From positions 29,048,215 through 29,112,214 of the forward strand of contig CM070561.1 in NCBI GenBank assembly GCA_036346405.1: a DNA stretch of 64,000 nt, in the 5' to 3' direction. Source of the stretch: Phyllostachys edulis. Its lineage: Eukaryota; Streptophyta; Magnoliopsida; Poales; Poaceae. The position numbers and the translations under genes were made by a program. The notes under the pieces are model-generated. The model made no database searches. It was given only the letters and a program-made list of their open reading frames with translations, and had not been told where the DNA came from. Positions 23,014-35,640 of this stretch are shown piece by piece (the first letter of the stretch is position 1; every line of letters begins with the position of its first letter).

Positions 23014-23083
23014 TGTCCATAACCGGGGACACGGCTATTCGAATAGATTTAGTTCTCTGTAGAGTTGTACAGCTTTACCCACA
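23014..23083 (-). repeat. Conserved LTR core, copy 3 (LTR V)
   Basis: Reads GTCCATAACCGGGGACAC, TATTCGAATAG, CTCTGTAGAG and GCTTTACCCAC. The first palindrome is perfect and the second is one base off. Confidence 0.85.
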
Positions 23084-24722
23084 GGTATGCATACCTCTCA
23101 ATGTCGGCCAATGCACTCTTCCTTAGGAGTGTGACTGAGATAGCATAACGAGGCCGTTACAATGTCATGTCCTAACTATCAAACCACCCGAGGAGCAGAA
23201 TCCCATGGCAAACTGAACGATCGCCTGAACCACAGGTGAACCTCGTTCTGTAAGTAAGTCCCTTGCGCAAAAGAGACCCTTAAGGGCAAGTAAGGCGAAA
23301 CTTAACATGCCCCCACTAGATTGACAAGACAACAATTAAGCAGTAACAACAACAATTATCAATCTAATTGTGTTTTGATAGCTAACACACAACAAATTAG
23401 TTAGCCAAGCCTTCGCCATTATCCTAGCGTGTGGTTGAACGTAAGACTTGGTTCATAACCCCATAGACCGGTCCTCAAATACCCAGACGTGGCTACATGA
23501 ATCCAGGACAACCTCCCTTCATCAATCTATCGCCCGTCCCAAGTCCAACACACAACAACCCCCACCCAACAACTCCACAAAAGCAGATTCGAAGATCTAG
23601 ACATATTCCTCAAAATCAACATAATTCAATCCATATATTCCTCAAATTTCATCAAGATTCAATTCAATCCATCGGCCGATGGACTAGCTCCATCAGCTAG
23701 GCATCGTTCTACAAATTAGCAAACAAACCCATATAACATATAACCTTAATCATTCAAGGAAAAAGAAGGGTAATCAACCTTCAAAGGAAGGCCAATGCAG
23801 CAAGTGGATATAACTAATTCTTCCCAATTGACATACAAGTATTTTAAATTAAGCAATGCATAGAATACTTGAAAATCAACATAGATAGTTTTCAAAATTA
23901 ATAGGAGCAACATGCATCAAAGGAAAGGACTGCTTGCCTTTGCTGTGGATGGACCATGTGCTGTTGAATACCACTCTCGGTCACACTCGTAACTTTGAAA
24001 ACTATCGAACGCAAGAAAACATCGAATGAGAAACAATAACACCAAAAACATCCAAAAAATTCAATACCATCCAAAATGCATGAAATTTATACAGTAGGTA
24101 AATTATCATTTTAGATGAATTTAGGTGAAAGAATTATTCCATTTGGGACGGTCCGATTGAGATCGGACGGCCCACGTGTGCTAGCAACTTTGGACGTGGC
24201 TCTAGTGGGTTGGGTTGAACCATTTGGGACATGGCTCAGTCGGTTTGCTAGGGTTTGACTGGTTTTGTTTTCAAATGATTCCACTTTGACCGGGTCACTA
24301 AAAATAGTAATAAAATTCCTAAAATTCGAAAATAAATCAGAGAAGGTTCTGGGACATCCTAGTACTCAAATAAAATCTTAAACTTCACTTTTCAAGATTT
24401 AGTTGCTTAGTTGAGAAATCAAACCTAAAATTGGTCATTGATTTGAGTTTGAATTTTCTGAGGGTTAGGTTAAGCTCCAAAAATTTGAGAAAAATTATAT
24501 TTATTCGTGATAAATATTATAGTATTTTAATAAATTAATTCCTAGTGAACTTTATAAGCATTTGTTTTAGTTTTCTTTTGGAGCTTTAGTTTGAGTTAGG
24601 GTTTTAATCTTTGATTAAGATTTTCCAAAAGCAACAAAATGTGCAAGAAAAATGCTTCCAAAACAGTTTGCATGCTGATAGTATGCATACTAATTATCAT
24701 TATGTAATTTGGGGATGTGACA

Positions 24723-26303
24723 GCATTCCCATGCAACTTGGTGCTAGCACACCGGCATACGGTGTTCCTTCCTTGGACGTGTGGATACTTAGAGGTGCTA
24801 CTACGGTTGCTGTTGCGCTTGAGGATGATCCACGACCTTGGCGAGGAACGTGATTGGTTTCTGGAGGAGACGATCGGTACCGAGGACGATCGACTACGTT
24901 GGACGTTCGACGACGCTGGACGATCGACTACGGTGGATGATCGACTACAACCACTTCATCAACGCACTCTACGTTGGATCAGGCTGCTCCAACTCTTCTT
25001 CTGTTGTGCTACGCGTCTAGTGGTAACGATATATGATCTCTTGCTTGCTTGGCTCAGTCGCATATACTTGATATGTGGCAGTAGTAGATTGGATCTATTA
25101 CTGGTCGGGTCTGGTAACCTAGATCGATTCATATAGATGGAATGGTCTAGGCACTGGTCGATAAGATCGATCAGTTTTTCGGCGGTAGTTGATGGGTTTG
25201 CGGGAGGTATGAGCTAAAAGCACCAGATGATTACTCGACTTGTTTACGACCGCATTCCATGATACTCCTACTGGTTGGTATTCCGCCATCGGAGTATGCC
25301 GCGATGCATGGTCGTATCAAGGCAGTGATCAGATTGGTTTGGAATAGGGTTAATATGATTAATTTGATGATTTTCAAGACTCGATGACCGCCGTGCTAGG
25401 TAATCGTATCACGCATTATAGGAAATATGTGTTCATGTCGCTCGATAGAATTGGATTCTATGCATAACTCATTTTTGCAGGGATTGACGTGAATAGTATG
25501 ACCCATTGTGTATGTGATACATGTATGGATTTCACATGGCCTGCGTGGCATGCTGTGTGATAGTCATCGAGCTACATATTCCGCGTACCGACATGTGATG
25601 CTTGATATTATCGTCTGTAATTCATTACTAGCTTTTAGGAGTAATTGATTAGTAGATGAATACGGTCGGAGACTTCAAGCATGATGGTCGGAGGACAGGA
25701 AGCATGGTGATGAAGATGATCATGTTAAGGGCCATACTATTTCATAGTTTAATATGATTATCTGTGAATGTTTATTCCTGTCATACTATTGATCATGTTT
25801 TATCATTAGATGTTTTAACATGGTAGAGTAGTATCCCTCAAGAAAAATTAAGTAAAATTGATGTCTTTCCAATTACTGCGCCTGTCACGATTTTGATCGT
25901 AAATTGGTAGGTCTACCAAAGTAGGGTGTCATTAACTATCTTAATAAGATGGGGTGGGTGTCGGACACCAACATGCATAGTGTTGGTTTAACTTGACAAG
26001 GCTATCCAAATAGTTTTGGGCCTTGGGGCATAATGTTAGTCATCGGGACATAGAGATGTCCCCTAACAAACAAGAGTTATATGTGATATGATTGGCAAGA
26101 GGTTGCCTACCTAAATCACTAGGTTTCTAGCAACGATGCCAAACCTCACTGGGACTTAATGATATTTGGATCTTGAACTCACTATATGATGTAAGAGGGA
26201 AATATGGTGTAGAACATATAGTGGGAGTATCTTTTATTGACTGTTGATGATTAAGTTCGACCAGGTATGAACTAGTCGTATGGTGATACAACTAGGTTCA
26301 GAC
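24723..26303 (+). repeat. E3 5' LTR remnant and leader
   Basis: 24725-25035 matches the reverse complement of 56300-56600, including CTAGCACACCGGC and GTTGCTGTTGCGCTTGAGGA, showing it is a copia LTR of the same family. The LTR end and primer site were not found. 25036-26303 has no ORF. Near 26265-26295, and again at 31743-31815, there are repeats of GAACTAGTCGTATGGTGATAC. Confidence 0.6.
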
Positions 26304-27499
26304 CAAGGTAGTCAGAGTCGAGATCCTAAGTTGGATCGATTTGCCTCTGGTAGGATTGAATCATAGAATTGGAGATTCTAAGGAATTGTAAAAATACACA
26401 TATTTAACATCTACACTATAAGTTTGTATGATTCTTATATGGTTTACCACTTACTTATAACCATAAAAGGGACAACGTTCTTTTTATCGCACAATAGAAA
26501 AGCATAATGGTACTGACATGATGGGTGATATCTTTCTAAACTACTAGAGAACAGCCAATGACCATGACTAATTTACTACAATTACATGAGAAATGGTCAC
26601 AACTTTTGTAAATCAATATCTAATTGCAATGCTTGCATCTTCCTTAAAAGCAGCTAGACATACTCCAGGAATAAAAATAGCTTATTGTGGGGACCCCGAG
26701 ATTGGATCCGTTTCAAGCTAAGTAATTACGCTGAAAGAGCACAATACTTAATATGAAACGAAAACGATTTCGAGTGCCCGGATAGGTGTCTCATGTTAGC
26801 TCCCAACGATCAGTTACTAACATGCACATATCCAAACACAATATTATATTCACATCCATACACAATATAAGAGAATAAAGGAAATGAAAATACAACATCA
26901 TTGAATAGAAACATAATGTACAAGTTTGCATAAGAGGGCCAATCGGCCAAATATAAACAACACGAATAAATCGCAGCGGAAGACAAACTTAAAATAAAAA
27001 GGGAATAACCGAGTTGGCATGTCCACAATCCCACAAGCAACCAACTGGTATTAAAGTCATAGCGTCTGAAGTACTTTACCCAATTTGAATGACTTCTCAC
27101 CTGAACAAATGGATAATTTTTAAGTACAAAGTTATACTCGCGAGACTTTTCAAGAAAAATAAGGATGCATGTAAGTATCAAAGGAAGGCTACTACACTAG
27201 TCAATTTTCAACATAAAGCAAGTTTTGCAATTAGATAAACAGTATAGATTCAAATTGCCATTTTTAAAACATTGTATAATAGTAAGCAACGATCATCAAC
27301 AGTATAATCTCCAAATATAATCAACACACGAACATCCCATTCGTGACACAATTCATTCCATAACAAAATTAACAAACGAACATCCCATTCGAGATAACAT
27401 TTTAGATCTAGACAAACTAACATAAAGACATAACATTTTTAACCATAAACCAAACTTAATTTCCCATAAGCTAACTGTGCATACTTTCCCACAAGTGAT

Positions 27500-27571
27500 G
27501 TCCATAACCGGGGACACGGCTATTCGAATAGATTTATGTAGACTCTGCAGAGGTGTACAGCTTTACCCACA
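27500..27571 (-). repeat. Conserved LTR core, copy 4 (LTR VI)
   Basis: Reads GTCCATAACCGGGGACAC, TATTCGAATAG, CTCTGCAGAG and GCTTTACCCAC. Both palindromes are intact. Confidence 0.88.
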
Positions 27572-28821
27572 CGATATGAATACCTTGTAATGTCGCCATG
27601 CACTCTTCCGTAGGAGTGTGACTAAGATATCATAACGAGACCGTTACAATGTCATATCCTAACTATCAAACCACCCGAGGATGTCCACCATGGCAGGCTA
27701 TCGTACGCGCTAGAACCACGGCTAACCCCGTTGTGTAAGTAAGTCCCTTGCGCAGTTTCACGGCAAACGCAAAAGACCCTTAAGGGCAAGAAAACAAAAG
27801 TGTAACATGCCCCCACCAGATTGCGAAGAGAGCCATTAAAACCAAACAACAACAATTGCCAATCTGATTGTGTTTTGATAGCTAACACACAACAAATTAT
27901 TAAGCCAAGCCTTCGCCATTATCCCGGTGTGTGGTTGTACGTAAGACTTGGTTCATCACACCACAGACCGGTCCTCAAATACCCGGACGGGGCTACACAA
28001 ATCCGGGACTACCCCTTCATCACCCTGTCACCCGACCAAGTCCAACACACAACAACAACCCATCAACAAGTTCATAATAATCAGATACGAAGATCTGGAC
28101 ATTTTCCTCAAATTCAACATAATAAAATCCCTATAATCCTCAAATTTCATTAAGATTCAATTCGATCCATCGGCCGATGGACTAGCTCCATCAACTGTTA
28201 TCGACTACAACTACTAGCATGACTAAGCATCGTTCTACAAATTAGCAAACAAACCCATATAACATATAGCCTTAATCATTCAAGGTAAAAGGATAATCAA
28301 CATTCAACGGAGGGCCAATGCTGCAAGTAGGGAATTAACTACTTCTACCCATGAACATACATTTCAAAATAGCATGCAATGGCGAGATTAAAATCCATAC
28401 AAAACATTTTAAAATCAGTAGGAGCAATATGATCAAGAGGAAGGTGCTCACACCTTTGCTGTACCACTTGTTCAATCTCAAGTTACACTCAATTAGATCT
28501 CACAAATATATCGGTATCGTCGAAAAACCTAATGATAGACGATATTGCAATAAACACCAAATAATGCTGAAAATTCAAAATACTAAAAAATGCATGAAAA
28601 TTATACAGTAGGTATATTATGATTTTAGATGAATTTAGGTGAAAGATTCATTCCATTTGGATTTAGTATGTGAGAGTTATGATGGTTTGAATTTCAGTTT
28701 CCAATATGTCTTAATTCATGTAATTTAATTATTTGGCCAAAATTTGTAGAGTAGTAGTGGGAAAAGGATTACACAGATAAATATATAATAGTTTTATAAG
28801 ACCAAAATAGTTGAGTTTACC

Positions 28822-29270
28822 TCATTTGGAGTTTTATGAATTAGTTATACATTTTTAACGTTATAAGCCTTTTTCTATTGTAAAAATAATAGAGTTATGG
28901 ATCATTTTACAAAACTATATTCTCTGCTATAGAGATATGTTTGAAACCTATTTTAAAATAAATTTTACTTAAAATTAAAATTATCAAAACTGGTTTCATC
29001 CATTTTCGAGTTAAGATGAAATAGTTATGGATTTTTAAAGTTAAAAGCATTTTCTAGTGTATAAATAAATGGGTTTTGGATCAATCTCCAATAAATATAT
29101 TTTATGTGACAGTGAAAAGGTTGAAACCTATTTTAACATACATTTCATCTAAAATTAAAAATAACAAAATTGGTTTCACTGTTTTTGGAGTTAAAATGAA
29201 TTAATTATGCAATTTTGAAGTTAATACAATTTTCATTGTACAAGATAATGATTTCTGAATTTCTATTAGC
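28822..29270 (+). repeat. AT-rich tandem repeats of about 178 bp in LTR VI
   Basis: Diverged units start near 28822, 28999 and 29178. Each begins with a GAGTT(A/T)...ATGAA(A/T)TAGTTATG-like segment. The first two end with AAACCTATTTTAA(A/C)ATA and a run ending CTGGTTTC or TTGGTTTC. Confidence 0.75.
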
Positions 29271-31896
29271 ATTTAGTCCTTTTTGCACCGAGGTCTAACC
29301 TAGCTAAGGTCTATGACAGGTGGGGTCCAGTGCATAGTATCATTTCTCATTTAAAATCCGAATTTAAAACCCTACTAACAGGTGGGCCCTACTTGTCATT
29401 GTCACGGTTCACCAAATAGTGCGTGGACCTTCGGTCCACAGCACAGCGTATGGTCTATGGGGCCTGGTTACTTTGCACTTAATGTTCCTAGCCCACATGT
29501 AATAGAGACACTCATCTTTTAAGACAACTACTTAACTGGCCTAAGCAATGATTAGCGTTAAATTAAATGAGATTTGGTTCTTTAATACCCTACGGTGGCT
29601 GTCGGATGATCCGACCGTAGGGGAGCTCACGGAGGCAACCATCGCTGAGCCCGCCGACGGCGAGGCAGCGACACATTGGTGCCGGAGTAAGCCAAAATGG
29701 ATAGCTGAAGCATGGAGCTACCTTCGGTGGTGTCTTAGGCGGCGGAGAGGCACGGTGGCGTGCCGGCGGCGGCGTTGAGCGGAGGAGGAGTGCACGGGTG
29801 CGAAGAACGCTCGATGTAAAGGACCTCCCGGGGCACGCTGGCGTTGGATTCGGGCTCCTGAAGTTGCTGCGATATCTCCGGTTTAGCGCGGTGATCAACG
29901 GTCGTCTTCTCCGGCATCGACGAGGTTCAGACACGGCGGCGGCGCACCATGCACGGCGACAACACGCGGTAAGGCGAGGAACTCAACAAGAAATGGGGGA
30001 AAATACTCAGGGGGCCTTCGCGATGCTCACCGTGCTCCTGAAGGCGACGGGAAGTGACCGGGGTGGTCCGGCGACAAGAGTCAGCGGCGGCGCGAATGGC
30101 CTCCACAAGGACAGCCCATCGAGAAGGATGAGGAGGCTTGAGGTAGCTTAGGGAAGCTCGAGGACCTCGACGTGGTGCTTCTGGTGCTGTGAATCGGGCT
30201 GGGCTTCACCATGTCGGACTCGGGGAAGAAGGGCGCTGTCAGCCGGAGCCGGAGAAGAAAAAGGCCGCAGCAATGATTCCCTGCACCAAATGGCGATTAA
30301 AACGGTGGAGTGACTCGGCACGATGAGGGAGTCATCCCAGACAAGGTGTCCTGTCAGGTAACTCACTGGAGCGCGAGAAGAATTGGTGGCGACGCTCGGG
30401 CGTGCTCTGGAGGCGGCGACGACATGCTCGTGATCCGAGCGCTACGCGGCAAGGGAACGGCTCGAGTTAGCGAAAACGAAAGCGGTGCTGGAGGAGAAAC
30501 AGAAGGCACTAACGCGGAGGTGCTTACCCAGATGGAGGAGAGCTCAAGGCCTCCTTCTCTCCCACGGCCGAGGAGAGAAGTGAGGGGACAGAGGGAGGTA
30601 GCACCTGATTTGTGCGAGATGGATGACGGAGGAAGAAGCGGCATGAGACGGGGAAGCTCTACGAGTGTCTGTTGTAGGTAGTGGGAGAACGGTGTCGCTC
30701 GCCCGGACGGAGCCTGCGGCAGAGCGTGGGCACCGCGTAGAGCGCTGCCTCTGCCCAAGGAAGAAAAAAGCCCTAACCGGTGGGCCCGGCCGATCAGTGG
30801 CACAATTAGGTAAGTGGCGCAGCGAGTGGGTTGGGTTAGACTGGTTTGCTCGGGTCAGAATAGTGACTGGTCCGGTCGGTTGAACAGTGCTAAGCTTGAG
30901 GTTTAAAATTCCAGATTTGACCAAAATTCAACAGATTTGACCGAGGCTCTAAAAATAGAAATAAAATTCTAAAAATTCTAAAATTAATCAAGGGTGTTCC
31001 TGGGACATCCTAGTTCCCAAATAAAATTTGAAACCCCACTGTTCATGATTTAATTTGTATAATTTAAATTCAAACTTGGAATATGTTATTGATTTGAGTT
31101 TGAATTTCCTTTGGAATCAATTTAAGTTCCAAAATTTGAGAAAAATTATATTTATTCATGATAATTATTATAGTATTTGAATAAATTATTTTCAAAAGAT
31201 GAACAAGAGTTTTTGTTCTTGTTTTCTTTTGGAATTTAGATTTAAGTTGTAGGTTTAATCTTGTTTTGAGATTTTCCAAGTGCAATAAATGATGCAAATA
31301 TTTCCAAAATGTCATACATACTAATAAGATGCATACTAATTATCATTAATTAACTTTGGGATGTTACACTTATCATTATCAAGCTCAAGATTGCTCATGT
31401 CATAATATAGATATTTGTACTAGCAATACCACACTGATATAATATTTTGCATGCTCCTTGTTTATTTATAGTTTCATTCTCAGAAATTAATATCAACAAA
31501 TTTTGCTCTAAAACAAAATATCAGCAAAGCCTGGCCTCTAAAAAAATTGCAAAAAATTTTTTGCGACTCTACCACGATTCTACTCTGCGATTCTACATGA
31601 TTCTACTTTGTGGATCGCGACTCTACCACGATTCTACCTGATTCCGATCCATGATGCGATTTGGATCAACAGGCTGTCGTGGGTTCATAGAATCGTAAGA
31701 CTCTAAGAGTAGGATCGCGATTCTAACTACCTTGGTTCAGACTAGTCGTATGGAAATACAACCAGATACGAACTAGTCGTATGGTGATACGAGCTAGTTG
31801 TAGACTGGTCGAACGTAACCACCAACATGAGTGTCTGATGAAAGATCTTACATAATCATAGTGCTGATTTTTTTGCATATTTTCCTGTTGTAGATC

Positions 31897-32690
31897 ATGG
31901 CACCTACTACTTCTTCTGCACCTACCTTTAATTTGCGATCTATTCTTGAGAAAGAAAAGTTGAACGGAACCAACTTTATTGACTGGTTTCATAATCTGAG
32001 AATTGTTCTCAAACAAGAAAAGAAGGAATATGTTCTAAAGGGTCCCTATCCCAAGGAACCGAATGCCGATGCTACTCGGGCTAAAAAGAATGCTTATGAG
32101 AAGCATTATAATGACGCAGTCGATGTGCACTGCCTTATGCTTGCAACCATGAACTCTGAGTTTCAAAAGTAATATGAGACCACAGACACTTACAATATGA
32201 TTGTGGGTCTGAAAGGTATGTTTCAGGATCAAGCAAGGACAGAGAGATTCAATACCTCCAAGGCATTGTTTTCTTATTGGCTGTCAGAAGGTAACCTGGT
32301 CAGTCCTCATGTGATCAAGATGATTGGTCACATTGAGAACTTGGAAAAACTTGATTTTTCCCTTAGCCAAGAGTTGACTACTGATGTGATTCTCCAATCA
32401 CTCCCTATGAGCATTGAGCCTGTCATATTGAATTTTCATATGAACGGCATGGAGAAGTCAATGACTGAGTTGCATGGCATGCTTAAGGGTGTTGAGGAGA
32501 GCATCAAGAAAAGTTCTAATCATGTGATGATGGTTCAAAAGACTACTAGCTTCAAGAAGAAGGGTAAGTCAAAGGGAAAGGGAAAAGACAAAGACAAAGA
32601 CAAAGAAAAGACTCAAGATGTTATGAGACTGGGCACTAGAAGAGAAATTGTAAGAAGTACTTGGCAGAGATGAAAAAGAACAAAGGAAGT
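31897..32690 (+). pseudogene. E3 copia gag
   Basis: ATG at 31897 opens MAPTTSSAPTFNLRSILEKE, then LNGTNFIDWF and VLKQEKKEYVL, a typical copia gag start. An in-frame TAA ends this part at 32172. The same frame resumes with MFQDQARTERFNTSKALF and SQELTTDVILQSLP. A Lys-rich linker (KKKGKSKGKGKDKDKDKEK) precedes the zinc knuckle, which survives only in another frame: CYETGH, a stop, then KRNC near 32615-32655, with its Trp codon read as TAG. The protein would form the particle and bind RNA. Confidence 0.87.
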
Positions 32691-33602
32691 AAGACTTTTG
32701 GTTCAGGTATAAATGTTATACAAATTAATCTTGCTACTTCTTCTGCATGTTCTTGGGTATTTGATACCGGATCGGTTGCTCATATTTGCAATTCGATGCA
32801 GGGACTGATAAGGAGTAGAAGTTTGGCAAGAGAAGATGTTGATCTTCGTGTGGGCAATGGAGCAAGAGTTGCTGCATTAGCTATTGGCACTTTACCATTA
32901 GCTTTACCTTTAGGATTAGTTATGGAATTAAATAATTATTATTATGTTCCAGCCTTAAGCAAAAACATATTTCTGCTTCATGTTTAGGAGCAGAAGGTTA
33001 TGAGTTCAGAATAAAGAACAATTGTTGTTCAATTTATTTTGAAGATATGCTTCATGACCATGCTCCATTGGTGAATGGATTATATGTTTTGAATATTGAG
33101 GATAAGACTATCTATAACATTAATGCTAAGAGACTTCGACCTAATGATTTGAATCCCACTTTTATTTGACATTGTCATCCGCGTCATATAAATGAGAAGC
33201 GCATGATGAAACTCCATAAAGATGGTCTTCTAAACTCATTTGATTTTGAATCATTTGAAACATGTGAAGCTTGTTTACTTGGCAAGATGACAAGGGCATC
33301 TTTCACGACCAGAGGTGAAAGGGCGAGTGACCTGTTCACCCTTATATATACAGATGTATGTGGACCAATGAGCACTTCGACCAGAGGTGGTTTTCAGTAC
33401 TTCATAACTTTTACTGATGACTTTAGTACATATGGTTACATCTACTTAATGAGGCATAAGTCTGAATCCTTTGAAAAGTTCAAAGAATTTCAGAATGAGG
33501 TACAGAATCAACTTAGCAAGACAATTAAATTTCTATGATCAGATCGTGGAGGAGAATATTTGAGCCATGAGTTTGGTGATCATCTAAAAAAGTGTAGAAT
33601 TG
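32691..33602 (+). pseudogene. E3 copia protease and first part of integrase
   Basis: The protease active site reads WVFDTGSVAHICNSM. The frame stops near 32985. The integrase zinc region is at 33170-33290 (HCHPRHINEKRMM, CEACLLGKM). The core starts with IYTDVCGPM and ITFTDDFSTYGYIYLM, and DRGGEY lies near 33545 just after a stop. E4 interrupts the frame at 33603 within CRIV..PQLT; the 5-bp duplication AATTG flanks it, so the integrase resumes at 46178. Confidence 0.88.
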
Positions 33603-34302
33603 TGTAACAGCCCAAAATTTCAATTTTGGTTAAAGTTTAAAACTTATTTGAATTTGTGAATTTCTGAAATTTTAAAAGCTTGTCTTTAAATTGTTAAAGC
33701 CAAAAAGAAATTTAAGTTCAAAATCTATTGTCAACTTTAACTTGGAAATATTTTAGTTAAGTCCGTAACTATTCTAAGAACTTATGTAAATTTTTCTAGA
33801 ATTTTTAGAATCATTTTGCTATTTTCTAAAGCTTAAATGAATTATTAGAATTATTTTAATTAGAAAAGCAATTGGAAAATTCCAACTCGCTTTTGGGTCA
33901 AACCCTTCTACCAACCTTTCTCACAAGACGGCCTAAGCCGCCTGCTCCACTCAAATTTCATCTCATTCCCCACTTCCCTATCTCCACCGTCGGATGCACA
34001 TCCGACGGCCACATTGCTCCACGCCGCCTTTTCTTGGCCACCGATCTCAAATCCAACGGCCGCCACCCATCTTCCTCCCCACCTCCTTCTACCCCTAACC
34101 GCAAGACAGAACCGCCATGGCAGCCGCTGGGGAGCTTGGGCCACCTTCCCAACCACCTCGACATTACAAGGCGTATAATCAATCGCACGCACGAGCCGCC
34201 CCCACCCCCACTTCTCCCTCTTCTCACAGGATGACTCGGCCAAGACGCCGCAACCACCGCCGCCACGATCTTATGACGTTTTCCTTCTCCTCCGCCTGCC
34301 CC

Positions 34303-34308
34303 TATAAA
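34303..34308 (+). promoter_or_regulatory. TATA box of the E4 5' LTR
   Basis: TATAAA within CCTATAAAGGGGAGCACCG; the 3' LTR has the same at 43294-43299. It lies about 700 bases into the LTR. Confidence 0.7.
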
Positions 34309-35000
34309 GGGGAGCACCGCGCTCTCCTCCTCAACCATTTCCCCACCCGCTCCTCCTCCCCGCCCTCGCTCACGGAATCGGAGTTTTTCACGCCGCCACC
34401 GCTGCTTCGCGCCGTCTACACTGCCGCCGCTGCCGACGATCGGGCCTTCCGCCGCCACCAGCCGCACCGCGCGCCAAGGGCTACCGTCGCGCGCTACCAC
34501 CTCGCCGGAGAGTCACCCGAGCCGCCAGCCACTGCGGACCTGCCGCCGCCGCCGCTTTCTCGCTGATCGCCGCCGCTTCGTCGCGTCCCCGACCGCCGGC
34601 GAGGTAACCACCAAGGTCCCCGCGACCTCTCCATTTTGCCGCCTCGCCGGACTCCGCTTAGCCGCCGCTGTCGGCGACCATAGGGGTCCGTGCCGCCGCC
34701 GCCGCCGCCGCCCACGCCGCCGCCACGCATGCGCCACGCGAGCGCCACGAGCGCCACTCGCCCAAAGCCCACGTGGTTGCCTACGTGGCAGCCACGCCAC
34801 ACACCCGCCACCTCCCAAGGCGCAAGTCCCGTGGACTTGGTCCACATAGACCGTGTCTATGACACGAGGCCCCACTGCCGTAAATCATTTTTAAATTAAT
34901 TTAAATCCCTAAAATTCCACCGCCAAGGCGTCACCTTGCGCAATAATTAGATTTACTTTTAGAAAAATAATTCAGAAAATTGATTTAAATCACAGATTTA

Positions 35001-35640
35001 GAATTTAATTTGTAAAATTCATAACTTTTGCATTCTAATTCAAAATTAGGTGATTTCAATTTCTAAAATTTGATAAAATTAATACCTAGCTAAATAAAAT
35101 ATAAAAATTTGAATTGGAATAGGTTTAAACTGTCTGTTTGAATTTGAGATAATTTAAACCACTAATTTAGGAATTTAACTTGTAAAATTCATATCTTTTG
35201 AACCATAATTCCAAATTAGATGATTCAAATTGCTAAAATCTTAGAAAATTATTATCTAACTAAATAAAATATAGTTATTCAATTTGGAGTTCAGTCTAGT
35301 TCTATCTTGGAAATTTAGAAATCCTTTGAATTCCAAATTTAAATTAAAATTTGTAAAATTCATATCATCCTAATTTCAAACTCCAAATTTAGTGAATTAA
35401 GTTTCTAAAATTTTATAAAAGATTATCTAGCTTAATAAATTAGAATTAGTTTAAATTGTTATTTTAAATTAAACTATTTAATTTGCAAATTTAGGATTTA
35501 AACTTGTAAAAGTTATATCTTTTATTTTCCTATCTCTAAATTGAATGTTTCAAACTTATAAAGTCTTATAAAATTGTTATTCAGCCAAATAAAATATAAT
35601 TATTTTATTTAGAGTTAGTTTGAACTATTGTATTGTCTTC
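35001..35640 (+). repeat. Four diverged AT-rich units of about 155-170 bp in the E4 LTR
   Basis: The phrase TTGTAAAATTCATA(A/T)C or its variant recurs near 35009, 35179, 35350 and 35502. Each time CTAAAAT(T/C)T... and a TAGCTAAATAAAATAT-like end follow. Present again in the 3' LTR (about 43990-44630). Confidence 0.75.

Larger units (their letters stand above)
9563..24722 (-). mobile_element. LTR V: 5' LTR of E2, split by the Tat element
   Basis: The LTR is in two pieces, 9563-9611 and 22226-24722. The join is proven by the ACGCC duplication at 9607-9611 and 22221-22225. Rejoined, it is about 2.55 kb. It matches solo LTR VI (26686-31368) from end to end except that it lacks a block of about 2 kb with the GC-rich island. 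The far end reads GGGATGTGACA, giving the usual TGTCACATCCC LTR start on the minus strand. It carries conserved core copy 3 at 23014-23083. Beyond it at 24723 lies copia E3. No gene is present in 22226-24722. Confidence 0.88.
26686..31368 (-). mobile_element. Solo LTR VI (4.68 kb), chromovirus type
   Basis: Bounded by the perfect 5-bp duplication CTTAT (26681-26685 and 31369-31373) with TGTGGGGACC at one end and GGATGTTACA at the other. No internal region is present, so it is a solo LTR left by recombination between two LTRs. It is the long version of LTR V. It contains the core at 27500-27571, AT-rich tandem repeats at 28822-29270 and a GC-rich island at about 29560-30870. That island produces ORFs on both strands, none with a recognisable domain. 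Confidence 0.93.
26304..31734. mobile_element. hAT-type MITE (743 bp) in E3, split by solo LTR VI
   Basis: The ends are CAAGGTAGTCAGAGTCG (left) and the inverted CAAGGTAGTTAGAATCG (right). The 8-bp duplication GTTCAGAC lies at 26296-26303 and 31735-31742. Without the LTR insertion the element is 26304-26685 plus 31374-31734. The right half has repeats of ACTCTACCACGATTCTAC. There is no coding capacity. An 8-bp duplication with these ends points to the hAT superfamily. Confidence 0.85.

Noticed and set aside
24611..25136. Overlapping plus-strand ORFs near the LTR V/E3 junction
   Set aside because: They cross the end of one LTR into another and have no domain.
29548..30924. ORFs on both strands in the GC-rich island of solo LTR VI
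   Set aside because: No recognisable domain, and mutual shadows in several frames inside an LTR.
33908..34875. Long overlapping ORFs on both strands in the GC-rich part of the E4 LTR (and again at 42862-43869)
   Set aside because: They lie inside an LTR, change frame between the two LTR copies and are low-complexity Pro/Arg/Gly-rich. GC content alone explains them.
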